Shown here piece after piece: positions 37,611 through 49,019 of a stretch of 64,000 bases of DNA; the first letter of the stretch is position 1; each line of letters begins with the position of its first letter. Position numbers and translations under genes: made by a program. The notes below the pieces were generated by a model that saw only the letters and a list, made by a program, of their open reading frames with translations, made no database searches and was not told where the DNA came from. This DNA is from a bacterium (GTDB lineage: Bacteria > Patescibacteriota > Gracilibacteria > BD1-5 > UBA6164): contig JAGXIV010000024.1 in the NCBI GenBank assembly GCA_024635485.1, positions 33,270 to 97,269 of the forward strand. The letters run 5' to 3'.

Positions 37611-38358
37611 TATGCAAAAAGTTGAATACATAGAGAATCCTACAGATTTTCTTAATTATGTCTCAAAAAAAATAAAACAAACTGATATTGTTTTAGATAT
37701 AGGTTCTGGAATAAATCCACAAAAGTATATAAAACCTGTAGTACACATATGTGCAGAGCCTTATGATCAATATGCACAGCATTTACTTGAAAAAATATGA
37801 AATAAACATAAGTTTTTTATTATCTTGAAGCAAAAATGGGATGAAGTTATAAAAATAATTCCTGAGAATGGAGTTGATACAATTATTACATTAGATGTTA
37901 TAGAGCATTTAGAAAAATCAGAATGAGAAGATGTACTGAAAAAAAGTATTCCTCTAGCAAAGAAACAACTTATTATGTTTACCCCTTACTGATTTCTTCC
38001 ACAAGTTGTACCTGATGGAATGAAAGATGCATGGTGATTAGATGGAACTGAATGGCAAAGACACAAATCTTGATGGACTGAAAAAGATTTTTGAGATGAT
38101 TGGGATATATATATTTGTCCTGAATTTCATTTTAAAGATGCAATTACTTGAGAGACACATATTAAACCGTACTGAGCAATGTTTGCAATACTTAATAAAG
38201 AAAATAAATCGATAGGAAATATTTACTCATTAATACGAAGTATAAAATCTTTTTTTATATATACATTACCCCTCTACTTTAAAAGCAATAAAATATTTTA
38301 CAATCCTATACTCAAGTATTTGTATAGAAATATTATATTAAAAATAATTAAAAAATAG
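37600..38358 (+). CDS. SAM-dependent methyltransferase (class I)
   Basis: 252 residues. Motif I is IVLDIGSGINP near residue 36, the acidic post-I and motif IV region reads TLDVIEHLEKSEG, followed by LIMFTPYGFLPQ. It resembles methyltransferases that act on sugars or lipid-linked intermediates, and its place between sugar enzymes and glycosyltransferases suggests it decorates the polysaccharide. It starts inside the preceding gene; an ATG at 37612 would avoid the overlap and is also possible. It ends at TAG, overlapping the GTG of the next gene. Confidence 0.85.
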
Positions 38359-39239
38359 TGTTCAATCCCAAAGTATCCATAATAATTCCAGTTTATAACT
38401 GATCTAATTATCTATCTGAAGCAATTGAAAGCGCTTTGGATCAAACTTATAAAAATATTGAGATTTTAGTTATAAATGATGGTTCAAATGATAACTGAGC
38501 AACTGAAAAAATTGCTCTTTCTTTTGAAAATAAAATAAACTATTTTTATAAAGATAATTGATGAGTTGCAACTGCACTAAATCTTTGAATAGAAAAAATG
38601 TCTTGAGAATATTTTTCTTGGCTTTCTCATGATGATTTGTATTGTCCTAATAAAATTGAAGAACAAATCAAATTTTTACAAGATAAATTAAATAAAAATA
38701 TAATAATAACTACTGATATTAAAATTATAAATTGAGATTGAGAAACAACTATAGATAAGGTCGACTTGAGTTATAAAAGTGATAGAATATTGTATACTCT
38801 AATCATTAAGTGAGTTATTAATTGATGTACTTTATTAGTACCTAAGATCGCTTTTGATACAGAATGAAATTTTAATAAAGATTTAAAAACAACACAAGAT
38901 TATGATATGTGGTTCAGAATAATAAAAAATTATAACTTCTTTCATTTAAATAAATCATTAGTCAAAAGCCGTATTCATGAAAAACAAGATACAATTAGAT
39001 TAAAACATTTATGTGCAAAAGAACAAAATAATTTGAGAAAGCAAATACATAAATATTTTAGTATCTACGAAATAAGAAAAAGTTCTTGAAGTAATCTCCC
39101 TATTTTATTTTTTAGAATAAAGCTATTTTTTTTACAAAATAGAACAAGGATATTAAGTATATTAGTAAAAATAACTAGTAAACTATGATTATATAATTCT
39201 ATATCACATTTATGGAGGAAATATATTTTAAAAATATAA
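38358..39239 (+). CDS. Family 2 glycosyltransferase
   Basis: 293 residues starting at a GTG that overlaps the previous TAG. GT-A fold: [11 protein letters not shown] at the N-terminus, INDGSNDN for nucleotide binding, and SWLSHDDLY holding the metal-binding acidic pair; TTQDYDMW gives the late catalytic acidic pair. Its N-terminal hundred residues are nearly the same as those of the gene at 40090, pointing to a duplication. It is more AT-rich in synonymous positions than the housekeeping genes. Donor and acceptor are unknown. Confidence 0.92.
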
Positions 39240-39240
39240 A

Positions 39241-40065
39241 ATGAACGACTTAATAAGCATAATTATACCTCACTATAATAGATGAAATTTAATGATGGAT
39301 ACATTATTAAGTATCAAGGAACAAACTTATAATAACTATGAAATAATAATTATTGACGATTGTAGTACTTCTAAGAATGCAATTTTAGAATTAAAAAAAA
39401 TTGAGAAACTATTTAAAGAAAAAAACTTTCAAATTATATATTTAAAAAATAATATATGACCAGCATGAGCAAGAAATAAGTGAATTGAAGTATCAAAATG
39501 AAAATTTATTTTTTGCTTAGACAGTGATGATAAAGTTTATAAACTTACATTAAGTAAATCTATAAAAATCCTTCAAAAGGACGATAGAATAGGATTTACA
39601 TATACACATACAAAGTATGTATGAGAAAAAGAATATATTTCTAAAAGACAAAAATTTAATTTTAAAGACTTACTGTTTTATGATTATATAGTCATTAGTA
39701 GTTTATTTAGAAAAGAATGTTGGGAAAAAGTTAATTGATTTGATAATAATAAAAAATTAGAAATCGAAGACTGGGAGTTTTGGATTAATATATCAAAAAA
39801 TGGATATGTTTGAAAATTAATTAATTATGTTGGTTGTGAAATTTTAATACAAAAAAATAGTTATTCAAGTAGAGTGAAATATGATTTAAATAAATCATTA
39901 AATTATATACAAGAAAAACATAAAGATTTATATAAAAATAACAAAATTATTTATTTAGAATACTATATTCCAATTTATTTGAGAAAAAGTTATAGAAAAA
40001 TAACTTCTCTTGTACCTCAAAATATAAAAATTATTTTACAAAAATTATTATGAAAATTGTTATAA
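39241..40065 (+). CDS. Family 2 glycosyltransferase
   Basis: 274 residues, GT-A fold: ISIIIPHYNRG at the N-terminus, IIDDCSTSK, GPAGARNKGIEVSKG and FCLDSDDKV with the DxD-type acidic cluster, and EIEDWEFW as the late ED pair. It belongs to the Rossmann-like GT2 group but differs clearly from its two neighbours. One base separates it from the preceding gene. Specificity unknown; it probably adds one sugar to the surface polysaccharide repeat. Confidence 0.92.
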
Positions 40066-40089
40066 TTTAATTTTTATTCATAGATTAAA

Positions 40090-40971
40090 ATGCATAATCC
40101 AAAAGTATCAATTATAATACCTGTTTACAACTGAGCTAATTTTTTAGAACAGGCTATTAACAGTGCTCTTGCTCAAACTTATAAAAACATCGAAATCATA
40201 GTGGTAAATGACGGTTCTAATGACAATGGAGGAACTGAAAAAGTAGCACTTTCATTTAATGACAAAATTAAATATTTCTATAAAGAAAATTGATGAGTTT
40301 CTAGCTCACTTAATTACTGAATAAAGAAATCTCAAGGAACATTTATTTCATGGTTATCTCATGATGACTTATATCATGAAGATAAAATTAAAAAAAGCAT
40401 AGATTATTTACAAACAATTGCATGATGAAAAAACATCATATTCACAGACTATAAATTTATATCTGGGACTTGAGAAAAATTACAAAATATTAAAAGTCCT
40501 ACAGAAAAAGAAGATATATTTTTCAAATTAATCACAAATACATTTGCACTCAATGGATGTACACTGCTCATACCTAAAAAAGTTTTTAATGATGTGGGAT
40601 ATTTTAATACTGAATTAAAAACAACTCAAGATTATGATTTATGGGTACGATGTTTAAAATGATGATATAGCTTTATAAATCTGCCTGAAAATCTTGTAGA
40701 TTATAGAATTCATTGAAATCAAGATAGTATAAAAAAGAAGTCCCTTTTTCACAAAGAAATAAAAGATGCTCAAAAAAAAGTTTTAAGAGAGTTTTCATTA
40801 GATGAAATATATAATAAAAGTGGTCAAAGATGAAATAAGTATTACATCCGCCTCCATATTAATTACTTATTTATAAAAAATAATACGTTAAGAAGTTTGA
40901 CACAATTAAGTCAAAAACTCTGAATATATAAGTTCATAGCCCCTATTTATAGGAAACTATTCATAAAGTAG
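40090..40971 (+). CDS. Family 2 glycosyltransferase (paralogue of 38358 gene)
   Basis: 293 residues, exactly the length of the paralogue at 38358-39239. Shared segments include [34 protein letters not shown] and TTQDYD-W. The C-terminal third is divergent, consistent with a copy that has shifted acceptor specificity. Last plus-strand gene of the locus; it converges with two GT4 genes on the minus strand with 6 bases between stops and no clear terminator. Confidence 0.92.
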
Positions 40972-40977
40972 TGTTAT

Positions 40978-41955
40978 TTATTCTATTATTTCTTTGTACC
41001 ATTGCGGAATAACAGTATCTATAGAATAAAGATTCTCTGTCTTGAGTCATATATTTTTTATTTTTTCATAAAATTTTTCGTCATATATAATTCTCTGAAA
41101 GAGCGTTGAAAAATCTCATTTTTGCTTCACGATATGTATTGGGTCAAATATCTCATCAAACAGTTTATAGTCATTTAAGATGACTGGAAGCCCATAGCTC
41201 ATAGCTTCAAGTATAGCGATTCCAAAAGTATCTTGAAAAGTTGAATAGAGAAATATATCTGATTGTAGATAGAAATCATTTATCTCTTCTTTTAAAACAC
41301 TTCCAACAAATGTTATCTCTATATTACTTCATAAAACATATCTCTGAGATTCTTTTTGTATCTTCTCCAAATACTTCCCTCCTCAAACAATTGTGAGACT
41401 GATTTGAGTATCAGTTTCAAGTGCCTGAAGCTTATCTATGATATCTAAGACTCATCTGGCTTTATCCCAAAAAGCAAAACTTGTAACCGTTACAATATTA
41501 ATTTGAGACCTTGATTTTAAGTAAGAGTTTTTTGATTGAGGAGAAGATATCTGATTTTTAACAAATGGATAGATAACTTGAGATTTATTATTTGTATCTC
41601 ACGTCATATTTTTTAGAAATTTTGAGGAATACAAAATCTTATTCGCAAATAAAGAATTATACGGAAATAAAAATGCCAATAATCCTCCTGGAGAAAAGCT
41701 TCTCTCTTTCCAATACAAACCATTTATATTTAAAATATATTTTGATCAAATAGGCTTCCATAAAAAAGGAATTGATGAAATAATAATCTCATATTTATCT
41801 CTATTTATATGTAATTTCAACCAAGGATTGAATCAAGACACAAAGAGACACTCAATATCCTCGTAGGTATCGTTCAACTCTTTAACTAGGTTTTTATATA
41901 GTTCATATGGTCATCATCAATTAACTGGAGCTACAAATGCTATTCTTTTTTTCAT
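40978..41955 (-). CDS. Family 4 glycosyltransferase
   Basis: 325 residues, GT-B fold. The donor-binding C-terminal half contains VTVTSFAFWDKARG, LTIVGGGKY, ITFVGSV and the EX7E-type region DTFGIAILEAMSYGLPVI. The N-terminal acceptor half begins IAFVAPVNGGGPYEL, where three consecutive glycines are TGA. It is short for GT4, with a reduced N-terminal domain. It follows the GT4 gene at 41959 by 3 bases on the minus strand, so the two and ksgA likely form one transcript. Confidence 0.9.
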
Positions 41956-41958
41956 TAT

Positions 41959-43158
41959 TTATATTACATTAAATAACTTTTCTATATTTTTTTTCATATC
42001 AAATTGATCTTGAAGAATTTCTTTATTTCTTTGGGAAAATTTATGTTTCTTTTCAAAATCAGTAAGAGCTTCAATGATTCATCTTTGTAGCTCATGTAAA
42101 GAATCGTTTGATAATAATATACCATTTTCTCAGCTTGTAATAACCTCTTTTGCTCATTCATAGGGTGTTGCTACAATAAGGCATCAAAGCTTCATAGCTT
42201 GTAAAAGAGTAGTCGCTAAACCTCAACCTGGAGAACTTGGATGAACATGGATATCAAACTCCGATTGATAACATAAGCTATTTTTATAATCAACTCCTCA
42301 GCTGAAGTAAATTCATGAATCTGTATATTTATGAGTTAATGACTTAAAATCTTCTCAAGTTCATATAATAACCAACTGAGTACTATGTAATAAATTTTTA
42401 GGAAGAGTTAAATATGCCTCGCACAATCATCAAACATTTTTCCAAGTATACAGCCTTCAAACATATCAAATAATTTTTTTATTTGGAAACTTGTTTTTCA
42501 AAATATTACTGGAAACAACTTCTGGGAACTCTATCCCTCTATGCCATACTACAACATCTTTTCTTCAAAACTCATCTTCTACAAATTTTTTACTTGCTTC
42601 ACTGATACATAAAACTTTGTTAGCTTTTTTCAATACCCATTTTCAAATAAGTCTATCATAAATATATGCTATCTTGTTTTTTACTGGTGAAGAGAGTAAT
42701 ACATAATCTGAACCGTGTTCAATATGCACCCATTTACATTTATATTTTCGAGCAATAATTCATCCCATAAGACTCGAAAGAAAAAATCTCGTATGAGTAA
42801 TAATGATAATATCTTCATCTTTTTGATTTTTTAAATCTTTTATTATAGAATATATACATCACAAAGAATTCCAAAATTCTTTTGTCCAAAATGCAGGTAT
42901 TGGAAAGTTGTCTATAATCTCATAACTAGGAAAAAATATCTTGTTGTCATTGTCTACAATAATTTTATTTCAATCATTATAGACATATTTTTTATTCATT
43001 TCTTTTTTTGATTCTTGACACATATTTCAGCTATATATGTAACTCTTTCAACCTGTCCACTTTAAAAAAATATCTTCTCACACCTTTTCTAAACCTCAAA
43101 TATGAGGAGGAAAATATGGGAGAATTTGTATGATATGTTTTTTATTTTTAGATTCCAT
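41959..43158 (-). CDS. Family 4 glycosyltransferase
   Basis: 399 residues, GT-B fold. N-terminal IIQILPYFPPHIGGLEKV is the usual acceptor-side loop of GT4 enzymes; the C-terminal half has IIGYVGRLYTWKNVGG, LVIIGTGED and the region HPSSPGGGLATTLLQAMKLG in place of the canonical E-G-LEAMA segment: the first glutamate of EX7E appears to be replaced by glycine. That may change mechanism or specificity. It lies directly downstream of ksgA with no gap between stop and start. Confidence 0.9.
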
Positions 43159-43968
43159 TTATATAGTTTTTATAAGTTCACACCACTGTCTAACATCAAG
43201 TTCTTCAGCTCTCGTATTTTCTGAAAAATTATTCTGAGTATAAAACTCAATAATTTTCTCTTTTTCAAAACCTCACTTCACTAAATTTTTAATTAGTTTT
43301 TTTCGAGCTTCAGAAAATCAGATTTTAATAATTTTCAGAAATTTCTCATCATCTACATCTTTATATTTTTTATGTGTTTCAAATAATAAGACACTTGATT
43401 CTACTTTTGGTTGAGGAATAAAACTTTCTTTTGGAACAAGAATCCTCTCACTTACTCTACATTTTTTTTCAACGATAAGACTGAGTACTGATGATTTTCA
43501 TTTATTTTTTCATAGTATCTTATCCCCTACATCTCTTTGCATGAGTATTAACATACTTTCTGGAGTATATGAAAGTTCATATAAAAAATGTCTGAGTATA
43601 GGAGAGGTAATATAATATGGAATATTTGCTATGACTTTATAGCTTTCAAAAGTTGGGGTATATTGTAAAACGTCTTGGTTTACAATTTCAAGATCAATAG
43701 ATCAAAAATCTAACTCTCAGTTAAAAATCCGTTCTTCTAGAATAAAAGTCATATCTTTATCTAATTCTATAAGTTTAATTGCCTGAGGATTAGCATGAAT
43801 GAGCTTCTCAGTGAGTGCTCAATATCCAGGTCAAACTTCTATAATATTTTCTCATACAACATTTACAGCTGAAGCTATAAGCTCTAAAATTCACTCATCC
43901 ACGAGAAAATTCTGACCAAGTGATTTTTTTGCTCGGATATTATATTTATTCAGGATTTCTTGGCTCAT
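43159..43968 (-). CDS. rsmA: 16S rRNA dimethyladenosine transferase (KsgA/RsmA)
   Basis: Dimethylates two adjacent adenosines near the 3' end of 16S rRNA during small-subunit assembly. 269 residues. AKKSLGQNFLVD opens the protein, the SAM loop is EVGPGYGALTEKL (about residues 44-56, three TGA glycines), and the target-adenine motif IV is NIPYYITSP. It is the first gene of a minus-strand unit that continues into two glycosyltransferase genes, an odd mix of ribosome maturation and polysaccharide synthesis. Confidence 0.96.
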
Positions 43969-44175
43969 ATTTTTAAAATTATTTTTGTTATAGTACTCTT
44001 GCAGGCTTATATTTCAAAATAAAAAGCTTATTTTCAAAAAAAAATAGTAGTTACAAATATTTATATACCTATGTAAAGATAAAAGTTAGGAAAGATAAAT
44101 ACTATTTTTGAATATTTTAACCTATATCTGCTAAAATAATAAAGTTATATATAGTAGTTAAGACCCCCTTAATTA

Positions 44176-46530
44176 GTGAAAAAAGCTCTCGCTTACGTCC
44201 TCCTCATCCTTCACCTCTCACTTGCTGGGAATTTTTGAGTTATTTTACCATTTCTGATTACGAAAGCAAATGCCGCAAGCACTACTCTTTCTTATGTTGG
44301 GACTGCAAGAAATATAGCAACACAGTGAAATGCTTTTATCACTCCAACAAATGCTCAGTGAGATACTACCACAACATCTACTACCGCAAGTTTTAATGGA
44401 AATGGAAAAATATCAGATACTCTGGCACTTACGAATTTTAACTTAGCTGCTGCATGATTACCAAGTAACGCAAGCATTAACGGGATTAAAGCAGAAGTTG
44501 AGTTTAACACCGATGCGAGCACTATTACAAACAATATACAACTAACTAAAAGTGGAACCTTAGGAATAGGAACCAATAAAGCAGTTTGAGTAACACAAAC
44601 GGCTAAAGCATTTCGTACGTATGGAGGAGTTGCAGATTTATGGGGTTCTACATGGACTGCCACAGAACTCCTTTCAGCTAATTTTTGAATTCTTATTAAT
44701 TTTATTTCAAACGGATGATGATCACATACTGCCAGTGTTTACAGAGTAAGGATAACTATAGAATATACTGCTGCTGTAAATTGAGCACCAACTAACATAC
44801 TCCTCTCTAATAATACAATCAACGAATGACAACCAGTAGGAACAACGATAGGTTTACTCAGTACCGTTGATCCAGATGTTTGAAATACCCACTCTTATAG
44901 TTTTGCTTGTGCAGCACCTTGAGCTGATAATGCAAGTTTTGCTATTTCATGAAATAACCTTAACTCTAAACAAATTTTTAATCAAGCTACAAAATCTACA
45001 TATAATATCTGTATTCGGACCACAGACCAATGAGGTTTAAGTTTTGATAAAAACTTTGTCATCACTGTTAATGCGTTAAATTGTGCCGTAAATGATGTCA
45101 CAATACAATACAATACAGATAGCTGGTGATATGAAACCTTTTGGAGTCTCACACCAAGTGGAAATGCGTGTGGAGTAGGTCAGATAGCAAGTGGATGAAA
45201 TACGACCCAAGTAAGTTGTACAAGTTGAGGAACGAGAGTAGCAACAACATGAAATGGATATGCAAGTAATGCAAATATAACGACATGACCTTTTAGTCTG
45301 ACTGTGTGAGCTACCTATAATTTATATGTTGTTGATGATTATGGAGACGGAATAGCAACAACTGATCCTGATGTATCAGTATTTCAAAATTGAGTAAGTA
45401 CTAATTCTTATGGAGTACTCTGAAACTGAGGCGTTTATACATTTACAGTTCAAAAACCAAGTGGATGTAATGATACGAAAAAACCAAGTGTTACCATAAA
45501 TCAATCTCCTAGTCAGACAGATCCTACTCAAATAGATAGTGCAACATTTAGAGTAATATTTGATGAGCCAATTAGTCTTGCTACCTTTACTGCGAGTGAT
45601 ATCACATTAACTGGTACAACTGGAACCGTAACATCATGACCAACACAGATAGCTCCAAATAATGCTACAAGCTTTGAATTCACTGTTAGTGGTATGACTT
45701 ATGGTACTACCGTAACTGCAACTATACCTGCATGAGGAGTACAAGATTTAAGTAGTAATACAAATAACGCTTCTACATCTACTGATAATTCTATTACCTT
45801 TAACTGAGATACTACTCCCCCAGTCATTAGTAGTTTTAATTATGCAAGTGGTTCATTACTTCCAGGATGAACTCACACTCTTACGGTAAACTATAATGAT
45901 AACGGAAGCGGAATCAATCAGAACTCAACTATAAAAGAACTCTACAAATGGAATGGTACAGATTGGTGAACGGATATTTCTGCAACGAGTCTTAGCAATG
46001 GAACAAAAAGCTCAAGCTCTGCAAGCTACAGCACAAATAATCTCAATTTTTGAAAATACTTATTTGTATTTCGAGTGAGTGATAATGCTTGAAATAATAG
46101 TACTATTTTTAATTCTGTATTTTATATAGACCGACCTATATTTACTATCTGAAATGAAGTAATAGACATTTGAAATATAAGTGCAAATGTGCAGAAATTT
46201 TCTCCATGAACTGTTATAACTGTAAAAACAATCTGAGCTCCATTTAAAATAATTATGAACAGAAATGGTGATTTTACAGACGGAAATACAAATATCATTC
46301 AGAACTGGAATGGAACAAAAGGATATTGATATGACCTAACTCCCCTCACTTGAACTATTACACCGATAGCAAGTGATGAATTAATAAAAACTCAATCTAA
46401 GAATATCAATACTAACGGAGATCTTAATACCTACACATATAACTTACATATATGAGCAGAAGTAGATACGCAACAAGCTGCTTGAGATTATCTTTGAAAA
46501 CTCGATTTTAAAATACAGCTTGATTATTAA
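44176..46530 (+). CDS. Large exported surface protein with cadherin-like and Ig-like modules
   Basis: 784 residues beginning at GTG. The signal-like segment (residues 3-32, ending KANAAS) is followed by a Thr/Ser/Asn-rich beta domain, a cadherin-like repeat (about 205-295, with NTINEGQPVG and DPDVGNTHSYSF), a cysteine-containing beta domain, a Big/Ig-like domain with SATFRVIFDEPI, a further Ig-like domain (TTPPVISSFNY) and a C-terminal beta module ending AAGDYLGKLDFKIQLDY. That last module resembles the end of the next protein. Probably an adhesin or surface-layer component. Start uncertain because no ATG is available upstream in frame. Confidence 0.85.
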
Positions 46531-46552
46531 TAAAATTATTTCCTTATTATGT

Positions 46553-46582
46553 AAAAACACTGTAAAAATCAGTGTTTTTTTT
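46553..46582 (+). terminator. Intrinsic terminator after the large surface protein gene
   Basis: Stem AAAAACACTG/CAGTGTTTTT, seven-base loop and a T run, 23 bases after the stop. Confidence 0.9.
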
Positions 46583-46610
46583 GACTTATAAAGTAGAAAT
46601 ATGCTATAGT
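46581..46610 (+). promoter_or_regulatory. Promoter of the 46659 surface-protein gene
   Basis: TTGACT (-35, 46581-46586), an 18-base spacer and TATAGT (-10, 46605-46610) with a TG extension (ATGCTATAGT). The leader is about 40 bases and holds the perfect 12-base palindrome TTTGCTAGCAAA at 46620-46631. Confidence 0.6.
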
Positions 46611-46658
46611 ATAACTGCTTTTGCTAGCAAACACTTTTATTTTTTATAACACATCGTT

Positions 46659-47330
46659 ATGATACAAACAAAAACAAAAAAGATTCTCGCAATCTTAGCT
46701 CTCGTTGCGATTAGCGCGACAAATTTTTCTATGGTTTCCGCAGCTACTAACATAGGTACTGGTTCTATAACTGGTTCAGGTGCTTCAGCTACTCCTATCA
46801 TTTGGGATGATGCTTTTCCTGGTTTCGCTACTGGTTCAGTTTCTGATATTAAAATCAAGGCAAGAGTAAATCCTACTCTTAATATGTCTATTTCTGCTGA
46901 ACAAATAGATCTAGGAATCCTTGCTGCAGGAGTAACATCAACTGGTTCTCTTTTCCTAGAAATAGGGACAAATGCTAAATCTGGTGTTTCTATTACTGCT
47001 CGATCTCAATCTGGGGGGCTTACAAATACTGCTGATTCTGCAGTTCAAATTAATGACCTCACAACTGATGGACTTGCTGAAAGTTATAAGTACGCTTCTA
47101 CTCCTAACGCTACAAGTGACTCAAGTTCTGTTGGATTTACAGCTACTGGACTTACAGAAGTAGAAATTAATAATAATACTGCTGAAAGTGTAATATATAG
47201 CACTAATAAAGGAGAAGCTACAAATCTAGAAGATGATGTAGAATTCGTGGTATCTGCTACAGCAGAACAAGAAACTCCAGCTGGTGATTACGAAGATAAA
47301 GTAACATTTACCGTTGTATGAAACTTCTAA
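46659..47330 (+). CDS. Small exported beta-rich surface protein (WxL-like), probably abundant
   Basis: 223 residues with a clear signal peptide (residues 1-28, ending SMVSAA). The mature chain is rich in Thr, Ser, Ala and acidic residues, has no cysteine, and ends in a beta module with PAGDYEDKVTFTVVGNF. Layout and C-terminal motif recall WxL/spore-coat-like surface domains, but no WxL tripeptide is seen. Of about 19 glycines only the last but two residue is TGA; all others are GGN, in contrast to every neighbour. Own promoter and own terminator. Together with the codon bias this suggests high expression. Confidence 0.88.
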
Positions 47331-47366
47331 TAAGAAACTAAAACTCTTATACACAGCAAAAGTTCC

Positions 47367-47397
47367 AAAAGTCTCGCTACAATGCGAGACTTTTTTT
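47367..47397 (+). terminator. Intrinsic terminator after the 46659 gene
   Basis: Stem AAAAGTCTCGC/GCGAGACTTTT, six-base loop, seven T residues. Confidence 0.92.
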
Positions 47398-47425
47398 GAT
47401 TTTTATCTATTTTCTATAGTATAAT
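47396..47425 (+). promoter_or_regulatory. Candidate promoter of the 47440 gene
   Basis: TTGATT (47396-47401), an 18-base spacer and a perfect TATAAT (47420-47425), only 14 bases before the ATG at 47440, so the transcript would be nearly leaderless. Confidence 0.5.
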
Positions 47426-47439
47426 ACTATATTTAATTT

Positions 47440-48987
47440 ATGAATTATCACATGCGAAAATTTTTTTTCTATTCTTTTATTTTTGTTATCTTCTGTACAT
47501 CTCTGATACAAAATGGCTATGCAGCTATTAATTATACACTCACTCCTATTAGATATGAGCTAGAAATGCAGCCCTGAGAAACAAAAAATCTACCAGCTAG
47601 TATCAAAAATAATGGAACGACAACGGTAACTCTCCCAGTTACGACTTCTGATTTTCAGTCAAATGGTTCTTCAGGAATTCCAAGCCTCGTACGTAAATCA
47701 GAACTTGTATATCCAGATCAAGAAATGTCGAGTTGGATTACTTTGCAAAACAACTCAGTAACACTTGCTCCTTGAGAAGAATGAACAGTAAACTTTAATA
47801 TTACAGTTCCTGAAATAGCAACACCTGGATGACATTATGGAGCAGTTATTTTTAATAATCCTGGTTCAGAAAAAAGTACAGGGTGAAATATCTCTATCAA
47901 TGTCGATTACTGAATTATAATACTCGTCAACATAGCATGAGAAGTCAAAGTAGATGCAGAGATTTGAGATCCAATTATAAGTGTATGAGGTGGAACCTAT
48001 AGTGGTACTGGGTGATTAAAAAACTTAGAATCATACGATAATATTAGTGAAAATTGAGATGATACTTCATGGTATCTGTGAGTTGTCGATGGAGTGCAAA
48101 TATATCAAACTCCTGATAAGTGTCCCTTAGGAGACCTTACCCCAAGTAGATTTGATAATTCGTGTATTTCTATAAATGGAAGCGCTGAAAATACGAACAA
48201 AAATATTTTTAATAACTCAAATCTGTTTTCAAATGATTTTAATGTAGGTTTTTGAGTTCCAATAAAAAATATTTGAAATACACATATCAAACCTAGTGGT
48301 CAAATTATTCTAACTGATGAAGATGGAAAAGTCATAAAGAGTATCTGAAGAGAAACAATAACCAATGAACAATGAGCAGTAATCGGTGAAAAAATTGTTG
48401 ATTATATTCCATTTAATGATCAGGGTGGGAATATACTCCCTCAAACGACACGATTATTTGAGTCAGAATGGAAATGATTCCCTTATAAGAGTTATGATGA
48501 TGATGGGAATCAAGTGATAAATTATTGGACTCCAAGTGAGTTTTATACAGAAAAAAATAAAGAAGAAGCCTGATTTTTGATGTTTTGGGAACGAGTATCA
48601 GAAAAAAGGCAGAGTAAAAAAATAAATGCAGATATAGAAATTATATACTATGACGAAAATGGAAAAGAAATTGTCTTTAATTCAGCAAAAGATTTTGAAG
48701 TTCAGTATATAGAGCAACAAATAACAAATAATCCTTACGTTATACTCTGAATCATATTGTTTCTATGAGCATGAATTATGATATTTTTTGCAATGAGATG
48801 GTGGTGGGCTGTAGCGAGAAATAGAAAATGCTGGAATTGTAAGGAAGAAATTAAAGCTCATTGGGAAACATGTCCATATTGTAAAACAATTCAAAATAAA
48901 AAAGAACATAAAAAATATACTGTTCAAACTCAAAAAAATGCAAAAATTGAAAATGTAAAAACTGGAGTTTCCCGAAAGAAAAAATAA
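47440..48987 (+). CDS. Membrane-anchored Ig-like surface protein with cytoplasmic zinc ribbon
   Basis: 515 residues. Signal peptide (about 6-28, ending NGYAAI); an extracytoplasmic Ig-like region (YELEMQPGETKNLPASIKN, then LAPGEEGTVNFNITVP) that resembles DUF916/WxL-interacting or COG1470-like domains; a second beta domain; one membrane helix (about 428-447, NNPYVILGIILFLGAGIM); and a cytoplasmic tail with CWNC and CPYC, a zinc ribbon, ending in lysines. It probably anchors or organises the secreted proteins encoded just upstream. The zinc ribbon on an adhesin-type protein is unusual and suggests inside-outside coupling (inference). Confidence 0.87.
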
Positions 48988-48989
48988 TA

Positions 48990-49018
48990 AAAAAATCTCG
49001 CTAATGCGAGATTTTTTT
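48990..49018. terminator. Bidirectional terminator
   Basis: Stem AAAAATCTCGC/GCGAGATTTTT with a four-base loop, between the convergent 47440 and 49739 genes. Confidence 0.9.
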
Positions 49019-49019
49019 A

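Noticed and set aside
44355..44663. 102-residue minus-strand frame
   Set aside because: Antisense to the large surface protein gene, with low-complexity composition and no homology-like pattern.
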